A DNA stretch of 64,000 nucleotides from Leptospira harrisiae (GTDB taxonomy: Bacteria > Spirochaetota > Leptospiria > Leptospirales > Leptospiraceae). Location: positions 1 to 64,000 of the forward strand of contig NZ_NPDX01000008.1 of NCBI RefSeq assembly GCF_002811945.1, read 5' to 3'. The position numbers were made by a program, and so were the translations under genes. Each line of letters starts with the position of its first letter. The stretch's first letter is position 1. Below, in pieces: positions 53,161 through 61,573 of this stretch. The notes below the pieces were generated by a model, which saw nothing but the letters and a program-made list of their open reading frames with translations, was not told the DNA's origin and did not search any database.

Positions 53161-55614
53161 ATGGATCTGATAATTTATAAACAAAAATCCAAAAGAAAAT
53201 GGATGAGTAATTTGAGTTGGATTATTTTCTTTTTTATAATCATTCAGTTTAATTTATATTCTCAATCATTATCTCCCAAGGAAGAAAATACTAAGCAACC
53301 TAAACACGGCGAATCAGGGATCCAGCCTAATGAGGTGAATAGTGATAGATCAAATATGATCACTGTAACTGGTACCAGAAGAAAGAACTTATTAAAGGAT
53401 TCAACGATCACAACAGAAGTGATTACAAGAAAAGATATTGATGCAATGGGAGCAAGAGACCTGTCGCAAACTTTGGGAAACGTTCCTGGGATTGAAGTGA
53501 GGCCAGCACAAACAGGCGAAAGAGGACAGACTGTTCGATTGCAAGGGCTTTCTGCTCAGAATGTTTTGATTTTGGTAGATGGGCAAAGAACCACTGGGAG
53601 GTTTAGCGGTTCCATTGATTTAACAAGGTTTAAAGCAGAAGATATTGAAAGAATTGAAATTGTGAAAGGGGCTTCGTCTGCCATTTATGGTTCTGATGCC
53701 ATTGCTGGAGTGATTAATATCATCACCAAGGAGGCGCAAGATCCATTGTATGCTGAGTTTCGAACAATTGGTGGATCCGGAAGTGAAAAGTATTATGGCC
53801 CATATATGGAGTTTCGAAATTATGCATCCGTTGGTGCAAAAACAGAAAAACTTTCAACGCTGATTACGGTTGGTTGGCACAAAGGAGATGGATATGACCT
53901 GACTTCCGATGCAACACAAGGTCCGAGAAATGGTCGATATGCATCTCTTGCTCCTGGGTACAATCCTTATCCAGCAAGTACTTCTATAGTAAATTCATAT
54001 TTATTAGCAACTAGAGCACCTAGTTATACGCCTCCTCTTGAATCAACTTCGGGGAGTGCATTCAATGATATGAATCTTTCAAATAAAACTGTCTACTACG
54101 CGACCAATAGCCTAACACTCACAAGTCAGTTTTATTATCGACATTTGGACCAATCGGCAGTAGATGCTTCTCCTCCACGAACTGTTTATGATCGTAGAAA
54201 TAAAACCCATGACTTTATGGGTGCTTTTAATGCAGATTGGGTTGCAAACAACAAAATTAATATAAATTTTAATGCAAACTATTCACGATTTCAGGATCTA
54301 TATACAACTGACCAAAGAAAAGCAGATGATCTGGATTCACAACAAAGAACAGACAATGCAGTTACCGAATTTCGATCAAGAGTGGACTATAAATTTTCTG
54401 AAAATCATGTTACTTCGGTAGGTGCTGAGAATTTACAAGATCAAATTTCATCGGCACGAATTGCTCCGGACTGTCGAAGGACATACCCTAATGTTTGTTA
54501 TGAAGATTTTAATCCAGAGTTAACGAAAGGACAAACGATCAACGGAAATGCTTATCGTTTTCGAAATGCTTTTTATGTGCAAGATGAATGGAGGGTCTCG
54601 GATAAACCTAGAATTCAAATTGTTCCTGGAGTTCGTTATGATCATGATTCGATTTATGGTGGCGAATGGCTTCCTAAACTTGCTATTCGTTATGATTTAA
54701 CGGACCAATTTCGTTTTAGAGCTGCTAACGGGCTTGGGTATAGAGCACCAAGTTTCCAAGATTTATATTTTAATTTTTTAAATCCTGGAGTAGGTTATCG
54801 AGTGGTTGGGAACTCCAATTTAAAACCAGAACTTTCGAGAAGTTATAATTTTGGTTGGGAGTGGGATATCACAAAAAGAATTTGGTATAGTTCAAATTTA
54901 TTTCATAACAATGTTGACAATTTGATAGGATTTAGAACCAATCCGGTTAGAGATTCTTCCGGATTGATGGTTTACCAAACATCAAATTATCAAAAAGCAA
55001 CAACACAAGGAATTGAATCTTCTATTAATATTAGAATTTCTGAAATTGTTTCTACTAGTGTTGGGTATACTTACACAAACACAAAAGATGAACTAACAAA
55101 TCTTCCTCTGGAAGGAAGAGGCCCACACCGATGGAACTTCAGTCTTCGGTTAGATGAAAAATCAAGTGGATTGTCGTTGTCGGTATTTGCTGTTGTCTTC
55201 GGTAAACAACCGTACTATTGTGTAAAAAATCCATTTTGGTGTAATCCGGATTTTCCTCCAAACTTTGATGTGTTAGAGACTTTGCTAAGTAATCAGGCAC
55301 AGACTAACATAACAAATTCGCTCAGTGCTCTTCCAGCAGGAGTTTCAGATTATTGTTCAGAACATAATATATCATATTGTACGACAAGTCCTACTTACGG
55401 ATATCGCATGGTAAATCCTCATACGAATTTGAACTTACGTTTGTCGCAAAGATTTTTTGGACATTTTCAGTGGTTTGTGGGTGTGGATAACGCTTTGGAT
55501 GTTTGGGATTTGCAATACAACCCACAAAGGCCACGTTTTTATTATTTTGGACTGGATGGCAAATTTGCATTTAGTGAAGTGAAAATGGCTCCTGTTGAAC
55601 CTCAGGTAAATTAA
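53161..55614 (+). CDS. TonB-dependent outer-membrane receptor, haem type
   Basis: This receptor of about 817 residues has a TonB plug at about residues 60-180 (VITRKDIDAMGARDLSQTLG; VPGIEVRPAQTGERGQTVRL; QNVLILVDGQRTTG; VKGASSAIYGSDAIAGVIN) and a 22-strand barrel. The motif YRAPSFQDLYFNF followed by GNSNLKPELSRSYN is the FRAP/NPNL box of haem receptors, but the histidine usually found between the two is absent. The C-terminus is a beta strand rich in aromatics (PRFYYFGLDGKFAF). ATG 53161 is chosen; 53203 is an alternative. It is downstream of an HmuY-like lipoprotein. Confidence 0.92.
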   Translation: MDLIIYKQKSKRKWMSNLSWIIFFFIIIQFNLYSQSLSPKEENTKQPKHGESGIQPNEVNSDRSNMITVTGTRRKNLLKDSTITTEVITRKDIDAMGARDLSQTLGNVPGIEVRPAQTGERGQTVRLQGLSAQNVLILVDGQRTTGRFSGSIDLTRFKAEDIERIEIVKGASSAIYGSDAIAGVINIITKEAQDPLYAEFRTIGGSGSEKYYGPYMEFRNYASVGAKTEKLSTLITVGWHKGDGYDLTSDATQGPRNGRYASLAPGYNPYPASTSIVNSYLLATRAPSYTPPLESTSGSAFNDMNLSNKTVYYATNSLTLTSQFYYRHLDQSAVDASPPRTVYDRRNKTHDFMGAFNADWVANNKININFNANYSRFQDLYTTDQRKADDLDSQQRTDNAVTEFRSRVDYKFSENHVTSVGAENLQDQISSARIAPDCRRTYPNVCYEDFNPELTKGQTINGNAYRFRNAFYVQDEWRVSDKPRIQIVPGVRYDHDSIYGGEWLPKLAIRYDLTDQFRFRAANGLGYRAPSFQDLYFNFLNPGVGYRVVGNSNLKPELSRSYNFGWEWDITKRIWYSSNLFHNNVDNLIGFRTNPVRDSSGLMVYQTSNYQKATTQGIESSINIRISEIVSTSVGYTYTNTKDELTNLPLEGRGPHRWNFSLRLDEKSSGLSLSVFAVVFGKQPYYCVKNPFWCNPDFPPNFDVLETLLSNQAQTNITNSLSALPAGVSDYCSEHNISYCTTSPTYGYRMVNPHTNLNLRLSQRFFGHFQWFVGVDNALDVWDLQYNPQRPRFYYFGLDGKFAFSEVKMAPVEPQVN

Positions 55615-55656
55615 AAAATTCTTTAAATCTTTTTCTGGTTTTTGGTAGAATTCAAT

Positions 55657-56172
55657 ATGCAAACAATTTATCTTGCAGGGCCAGAAGTTTTTTTACCAAA
55701 TGCTTTAGAGGTTCTTGCCTCTGCAAAAAAACTTTGTGAATCATTCGGGTTTTATGCTCTCACTCCTTTCGATGGTGAAGTGACTGAACAAACCAAACTA
55801 ACAAAAGCGAAACAAATTTTTAAAGAGAATGTTTCTCTCATACAAAGATCGGATTTAGTGATCGCAAATTGTAATCCATTCCGTGGAGCTTGTGTGGATG
55901 ACGGAACTGCTTTTGAGATTGGATACGCCTATGGAAAAGGAAAACGAATTTTTGGATATTTAAATGATAATCGGAGTTTACCTGAAATTGTTTCATCAAA
56001 AATCCCAACGATAGCACATATCTCTGGTTATTCGATTGATCAAGATGGGTATTTAGTGAATGAAGACTTTGGAAATAGTATTAACTTGATGTTGGAATTT
56101 TCTATTTTGGATTCTGGCGGTAGTTTGGTACTTGGTAATTTAGAGAAGGTGTTGGAGCTGATCAAAGATTAG
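55657..56172 (+). CDS. Nucleoside 2-deoxyribosyltransferase family protein
   Basis: The 171-residue protein starts at ATG 55657 (QTIYLAGPEVFLPN), the family's first strand. It has the catalytic-site region with DLVIANCNPFRGACVDDGT and AFEIGYAYGKGKRIFGYLND. Proteins of this family exchange bases on 2-deoxyribonucleosides, and the second conserved asparagine and acid are seen in NPFRG and DDGTAFE. It overlaps the 3' end of recD by four bases on the other strand. A role in nucleoside salvage fits, and the exact substrate is open. Confidence 0.9.
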   Translation: MQTIYLAGPEVFLPNALEVLASAKKLCESFGFYALTPFDGEVTEQTKLTKAKQIFKENVSLIQRSDLVIANCNPFRGACVDDGTAFEIGYAYGKGKRIFGYLNDNRSLPEIVSSKIPTIAHISGYSIDQDGYLVNEDFGNSINLMLEFSILDSGGSLVLGNLEKVLELIKD

Positions 56173-57965
56173 GATAGATTAAAACCCGTATTGCGTTTTC
56201 GATATGTTTCTAATCCCAAATTCCAGGTTGAAAAATCTCCCATTAGGATTACTTTCTTTTTCGCTCTTGTTACCGCTGTGTACAATATCCTGCGATTGAG
56301 AATGGGTACTTCTTTTAGGTTTTCGGATTGGTAAGATGAGATGGGAGGCAAATAGAGTAGGATGGTATTGTATTCGGATCCTTGGCTTTTGTGAATGGTA
56401 AGAAAAAAAGCAGGTTCATGTTCAGGCAAAGTGTCCAAAGCAAAAGAATACAATCGGTTCTCAATTGGAAAGACTGCTCTCAATTCGGAATCAATTTTTA
56501 AAACAAGACCAATGTCTCCATTAAACAGTTTTCGAATTTGATCATTTCTTTTGATGATGATTGGCATTCCTTCAAAGTAAAATGATTTTGCTAGATGACG
56601 GTATTCTATATTCTTTGTGTTCGAATGAGCAGATGTTAAATGTTTTTTTGCTAAATCAAGGATTCGATTTTGAATCGACTCAATTCCATAATAACCATTT
56701 CTCAAGATAGTTAAGCATCGATATTCTGATATCATTTCGTCTAAGGTATCTTTGTTTTCTGCTTTATTTAGGTCTTCTTTTTTCCAATTGAATGCAGTTG
56801 CCTTACTTGCTGTAGGTAAAAATAAATCTGTCCATAAAAAATGAATGAGGTCATTTTGTTTCCAATCTTTAAATGGAACGGCATCTTCTTGTTTCGGTTT
56901 TTCATTTTGTAACCAAATAAAGTCTTGGTTTTCTTTGTTCTCCGTTGGTTCGGAAATTTTTGGATTAGGAAAGTTTGGTTTAAAATTGGGGAGATCGAAT
57001 GATTGTTTCACTAGCTCGGCAAATTGGCTAAATTCTGAAGATGCAGAAGACCTATGGTTTGTTTTTAATTCGGAAATGAATTTTCCTTGTTTTGTAAATT
57101 TCTGCAAAAGATCAGATAAAACTTCTCCTTGGCCTACCGATGGCAATTGGTTTTTGTCACCTAACAATATTATAGTTGCTTTTTCTCCTACTGATTCAAG
57201 GAATAAGTTCATTAATTCCATGTCTACCATAGAAGTTTCATCCATAATGATAAGATCATATGGTAGATATCTTTTTTCGCCATAGTAAGGTTTTGTCACA
57301 CCGGGAAAAATTTTCAAAAGGTTGTGGATGGTTTGTCCGCGAAGTGAAGAAACGATTCCCGTTGAATTTGGAAAGTAATTTAAGTTTTTCTGAATAGATT
57401 CCGTGAGTCTTTGCGCTGCTCTTCCGGTTGGGGCTACAAGTGCAATTCGGTTTGAGATTGGAAGTTCGTTGAGCTCGTTTAATAGCTGCAAGATGAAAGA
57501 GACCACTGTAGTTTTTCCTGTTCCTGGCCCCCCTGCAATGATTCGAAAGGACGAAGTAACAGATTCGACTACCGCTTGTTTTTGCTCTTTCGCGAGTGGA
57601 CTACAAAATTTTTTTTCTAAGTCGGCTATGATGAAATCAATCTCATCTTTTTTGTCGAGAATTGTATGATTATTTTCTGATCGAACAGAAACTAGGTTTT
57701 TGATATTTGTTTCGAATCTTTTTTTTTCTTTGTATGTTTTTTGAAAGTACAGTCTAGTTTCTTTTTCAGCGATTTCTAATTGAAAAGGGAATTTGTTTTC
57801 AAAATTTTCAATTGATTTATGATTCGTTACAGAAAGATAAAGGTCACCGTTTTGTGTTGCTTCAATTAAATTCGTTATTAACTCTTCGTGTTCATTTGAT
57901 AAATGTGGAAAGTTATGGATGACTTCTTTTGCTATTTCTAAATATGAAGATTCAGTATGATTCAT
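56169..57965 (-). CDS. recD: Exodeoxyribonuclease V alpha subunit RecD
   Basis: The 598-residue SF1B helicase has Walker A AGGPGTGKTTVV (145-152), motif II MDETSMVDMELMN, motif III LGDKNQLPSVGQGE, motif V LTIHKSQGSEYNTI and motif VI LYTAVTRAKKKVIL. RecD translocates 5'-3' in the RecBCD complex that resects double-strand breaks and degrades phage DNA. The ATG overlaps the recB stop by four bases (ATGA). It is slightly shorter than E. coli RecD (608). It ends opposite the nucleoside deoxyribosyltransferase gene. Confidence 0.93.
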   Translation of the reverse strand: MNHTESSYLEIAKEVIHNFPHLSNEHEELITNLIEATQNGDLYLSVTNHKSIENFENKFPFQLEIAEKETRLYFQKTYKEKKRFETNIKNLVSVRSENNHTILDKKDEIDFIIADLEKKFCSPLAKEQKQAVVESVTSSFRIIAGGPGTGKTTVVSFILQLLNELNELPISNRIALVAPTGRAAQRLTESIQKNLNYFPNSTGIVSSLRGQTIHNLLKIFPGVTKPYYGEKRYLPYDLIIMDETSMVDMELMNLFLESVGEKATIILLGDKNQLPSVGQGEVLSDLLQKFTKQGKFISELKTNHRSSASSEFSQFAELVKQSFDLPNFKPNFPNPKISEPTENKENQDFIWLQNEKPKQEDAVPFKDWKQNDLIHFLWTDLFLPTASKATAFNWKKEDLNKAENKDTLDEMISEYRCLTILRNGYYGIESIQNRILDLAKKHLTSAHSNTKNIEYRHLAKSFYFEGMPIIIKRNDQIRKLFNGDIGLVLKIDSELRAVFPIENRLYSFALDTLPEHEPAFFLTIHKSQGSEYNTILLYLPPISSYQSENLKEVPILNRRILYTAVTRAKKKVILMGDFSTWNLGLETYRKRNTGFNLS

Positions 57966-60900
57966 AAATAATACTTCTCTAAACTAACGGACGCTTCTTG
58001 GATATAAGATAAAATTTCTTTACGGATTCCACTAAATGTTTCAAGTGTCCATTGGTTTTTAGTTGATTTTAAGTCAGAATAGATACCTGCATTTTTTGCG
58101 ATCCCCATACCACGTAAAAATAAATAATATACACCGCCGAAACGTTCCAAAGCAAGTTCATCTCCATAAAGGGAAGATAGGTAATCAAAAAGAATTAGTG
58201 CGTATACTGATTTTTGGATCATATAACCTTTTTCAATGACTGCTGTGGTGACTGCATTGGTATCATAAAGATCGTTTGGCAAAAGATTCGATTTGTAATC
58301 GGCAATGTAGTAATTACCGTTTTTGCAAAAAACTAAATCAATGGCACCTTTTAGATAGTTTTCAAATCCTGGCGTCAATGGAGCTCCGGATTTTTCTAAC
58401 ATTTTTTGTACATATAAATGAAATTTTAATTCGGAAGATTTTTCTTCAGGTTTTAACTCACTCAATACAAATGAAGTTCCATCTGCTAAAGTTATCTCTG
58501 CAGTCATTGCTTGTTTCAAAAGATCTAAAACGATGTTTTCTAAAGTTTCTTCGGATGTTTGTTGTATTTTAATTGGATATTGCCTTAAGGATTGAGAATA
58601 CGCCCAAACCCATGAAGGATGTTTGGAAATTTCATTTGTTGGTAATTTGAAAATTGAAAAATCGCATAACTCAAGAATACGGTGTAAAAAATTGCCAATT
58701 TTTGAGCTAGATGGAAGTTTGGATTTTGTTTGGTAAAGTTCAGATTCAAGTGGTTCTTCAATTTCTTTTTGAGTTTCTTCGTTTGTTTTTACCACTTGTG
58801 TTTGTGAACTTTGTAAACTTGTATAACTATGTTGCAACAAAATCCTTCCAGCCTTTACTTCAATTGGAAGAATTGCTGGGTTTGTTTTTCTCTTTTGAAT
58901 CGGTTTGGTTTGAATCTGTGAAATATTATTTTCAGTGGTTTCTATTTGAATTTGATTTCTAAAAAGAAAACTATTTTGAGACAAAGATTGGTTTAGAACT
59001 AAATCTTGGATTCTTTGTAATTCGGTTAATAGAATATTGCCATATCCAGATTTTTGAATGGAATCTTTGCCCCAGGATAACTTAGGTAAATACAATCTAA
59101 GGTTAGGCCTTGTTAAGGCAACATACAACAAACGTTTTTGTTCGTTTAGGAAATGTTTGAACTCATTTTGTTTTCCTTGTTTTGAATCCCAAAGACTAAG
59201 AATCCACTTTCTTTCTTTGGTTTCTGATCCATTAATGAGAGTGGGGTATTCATAGTCAGAAATACTTTGTGGCCTGGTTCCAAAATAACACAAAAAAACT
59301 ACGGGCCATTCCAAACCTTTGGAGGCATGGATGGTTAAAATTTGAACTGCATCATCTTCTGTTTCTCGATCAAAAAGTGGTTCTTCTTCCGGTGAAGACT
59401 TTGTTTTTTTTAGTTTGCGCAGTTCTAAAAGTAATTCAGTAAGGTTTGCATTTGTTCGAATTTGAAATTCAAGTAATCTTTGGAAAATTTGTCTGTAGTT
59501 TGTTCTTTTTCGTTCCCATTCTAAATTTTTTAATTCATGATTCCAAAGAACTTTTGTTTCATCCAAAACAGAACGAAAAAAAGCTGCATAACGATTATCT
59601 CGAATGAGTTTTAACCATACATCCATCAGTGATTTTTCATAGGAGTCTATCGAGTGTTCATTGTATTTGGATAACTCTTCTGGTTTTACTCCGAAAAGAT
59701 CGGAGAATAAAATTCGTTTATAAGAACGGGAACTATTTGATTCTGCTAAACATTCTAGTAAATTTTCAATTTGGTCTGCTTCTCTTGATTGGAAAATCCC
59801 TCTTTGTTTATAGATAGAGCAGGGGATACCGACTTTCGAAAGAGTTCTTTCGATCAATTCTGTTTCTTTTTTACTTCCGCACAACACTGCTATGTCTTTT
59901 AGTTTTACCGTTTGAAGAGAAGATGCTCCCATTTTTTTATAGGATAAAACTTGTTTGTTTTGTTGAAAGGATAGGATTTCGTTTTTAATTGACTCAGCCC
60001 AGGCACTCCTTGCCACACTAACGTTTTGAATATGATCCTGAAATTGGATCACATGAATTCCGTATTCATTTGGATCGTTATATTTGTATTTTATATTTTC
60101 AGGATCAGGATGGGCTACTGGATGGTAAAGATAATCTTCCTTTTGTGAGCCAGGTTCCTCAATTGGGAAAAAACTAGTTTCACCTAAATTCTTTTCCTTA
60201 TTATAAAAAAGAAGATTTAGTCCTTCAATGATTTCCTTTGTAGACCTATAATTTGTTGTTAGGTTGCCTTTGGATTTGGAAAAGTCTGAAGCTGCTTCCA
60301 AATATATTCCAATATCAGCACCTCGAAACCCATAAATACTTTGTTTTGGATCCCCAATACAAAATAACATCCTTGTATTATCTTTGGGATCAACAAATAG
60401 AGTTCGGAAAATCTGGTATTGGTTTTTATCCGTATCTTGGAATTCATCTAGGATACAAATTTGGTATCTTTCTTTTAAAGATTGGATCAATGAAAAGTTT
60501 GGTGACGTGACAAGTGTTTCATGTACTTTCAAAATCATCTGATCATAGGTCAAAGAATCGCCAGTTTTTAATTCTGATTTTATATCTTCAACTAAACGGA
60601 GAGCAGTTTCTTGCAAAAACCACTCTCCATTCAAATCAATTTGATCGATCGGAAACGTTTCAATTAACAAAGAAATTAGAGTTTCTATTGATGTTTGTAA
60701 GTTTATTGCTTCGTTATTTAGATTTTTTGCGACTGTTTTGCCAGCTAATAATAAATAGGAGAACCCTTGGTAGTTGATCCCTTCGGAACTTCTTTTGAAA
60801 CCATCGATTCTTTGTAGTTCTGTTTTGAGTAATTCAAAATCTTTTGTTTTGATAGAAGTAAGAAAGCTGGAAAGTGAAATCCAATTTTCAATCCATTTAT

Positions 60901-61573
60901 CAATTGTACCTTTGTTCCCCTGAGATTGGATTTTTCCTCCAAGAGGGCTTTGTAATGCCTCTATGGTTTGTGTTAGATGTTTGATGATAGTTTCAATGTT
61001 TGGTGCACCTATAACCTTTTCTAAAGTTAAGGTTCTTGGGAAGTGGTAATTTTTTGTGTTAGATAGAATTTGTGAAACTGCAAAAGTAATATTTTTTTCC
61101 TTTTCTAAGATTTTGGAATCGATTAGTTCTTTTGCTAGTTCATCGAACTTTTTCCCTCCCCAATGGTTTCGTTTCAAAAGATAAAAACTTTTATTTATAA
61201 TTTCATCTGTGCTTGTTAAACGAACATTTGGATTGTTTTGAGTTTCAATAGGGTATTCTTTTAGAACCATATTACAGAACCCATGGATAGTTGCGATTGT
61301 GACTTGGTCTAAGTCGCGTAAGTACCTATAAAAACCAGGTTTTGATCCGTTTTCTGAGAGGTCTAAAATCTTTGCTTTTAGGCGTGCTTTTAATTCTCCT
61401 GCAGCCTTTTCTGTAAAAGTGAGGATGAGAGTATTAAGAATTCTGTTTTCTGAAATTTGATTCTCAACGTCATATTTCATAATTTCACCTAACATTTCCA
61501 TTATGAGGTGAGTTTTGCCCGTTCCAGCAGAGGCTTCTATAAATTTTGGTTTATGAAGTAGGGGATGATCCAT
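57962..61573 (-). CDS. recB: Exodeoxyribonuclease V beta subunit RecB
   Basis: The 1203-residue helicase-nuclease has Walker A ASAGTGKTHLI (about 14-21), motif II ILDEFQDTDKNQYQIF, motif III FCIGDPKQSIYGFRGADIGI, motif IV TTNYRSTKEIIE, motif V LTIHASKGLEWPVVFL and motif VI LLYVALTRPN. The C-terminal nuclease has GAIDLVFCKNGNYYIADYKS, containing the metal-binding D and DYK of RecB nucleases. The length is close to E. coli RecB (1180). It directly abuts the recC stop (TAG ATG) and overlaps recD by four bases. Confidence 0.95.
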   Translation of the reverse strand: MDHPLLHKPKFIEASAGTGKTHLIMEMLGEIMKYDVENQISENRILNTLILTFTEKAAGELKARLKAKILDLSENGSKPGFYRYLRDLDQVTIATIHGFCNMVLKEYPIETQNNPNVRLTSTDEIINKSFYLLKRNHWGGKKFDELAKELIDSKILEKEKNITFAVSQILSNTKNYHFPRTLTLEKVIGAPNIETIIKHLTQTIEALQSPLGGKIQSQGNKGTIDKWIENWISLSSFLTSIKTKDFELLKTELQRIDGFKRSSEGINYQGFSYLLLAGKTVAKNLNNEAINLQTSIETLISLLIETFPIDQIDLNGEWFLQETALRLVEDIKSELKTGDSLTYDQMILKVHETLVTSPNFSLIQSLKERYQICILDEFQDTDKNQYQIFRTLFVDPKDNTRMLFCIGDPKQSIYGFRGADIGIYLEAASDFSKSKGNLTTNYRSTKEIIEGLNLLFYNKEKNLGETSFFPIEEPGSQKEDYLYHPVAHPDPENIKYKYNDPNEYGIHVIQFQDHIQNVSVARSAWAESIKNEILSFQQNKQVLSYKKMGASSLQTVKLKDIAVLCGSKKETELIERTLSKVGIPCSIYKQRGIFQSREADQIENLLECLAESNSSRSYKRILFSDLFGVKPEELSKYNEHSIDSYEKSLMDVWLKLIRDNRYAAFFRSVLDETKVLWNHELKNLEWERKRTNYRQIFQRLLEFQIRTNANLTELLLELRKLKKTKSSPEEEPLFDRETEDDAVQILTIHASKGLEWPVVFLCYFGTRPQSISDYEYPTLINGSETKERKWILSLWDSKQGKQNEFKHFLNEQKRLLYVALTRPNLRLYLPKLSWGKDSIQKSGYGNILLTELQRIQDLVLNQSLSQNSFLFRNQIQIETTENNISQIQTKPIQKRKTNPAILPIEVKAGRILLQHSYTSLQSSQTQVVKTNEETQKEIEEPLESELYQTKSKLPSSSKIGNFLHRILELCDFSIFKLPTNEISKHPSWVWAYSQSLRQYPIKIQQTSEETLENIVLDLLKQAMTAEITLADGTSFVLSELKPEEKSSELKFHLYVQKMLEKSGAPLTPGFENYLKGAIDLVFCKNGNYYIADYKSNLLPNDLYDTNAVTTAVIEKGYMIQKSVYALILFDYLSSLYGDELALERFGGVYYLFLRGMGIAKNAGIYSDLKSTKNQWTLETFSGIRKEILSYIQEASVSLEKYYL

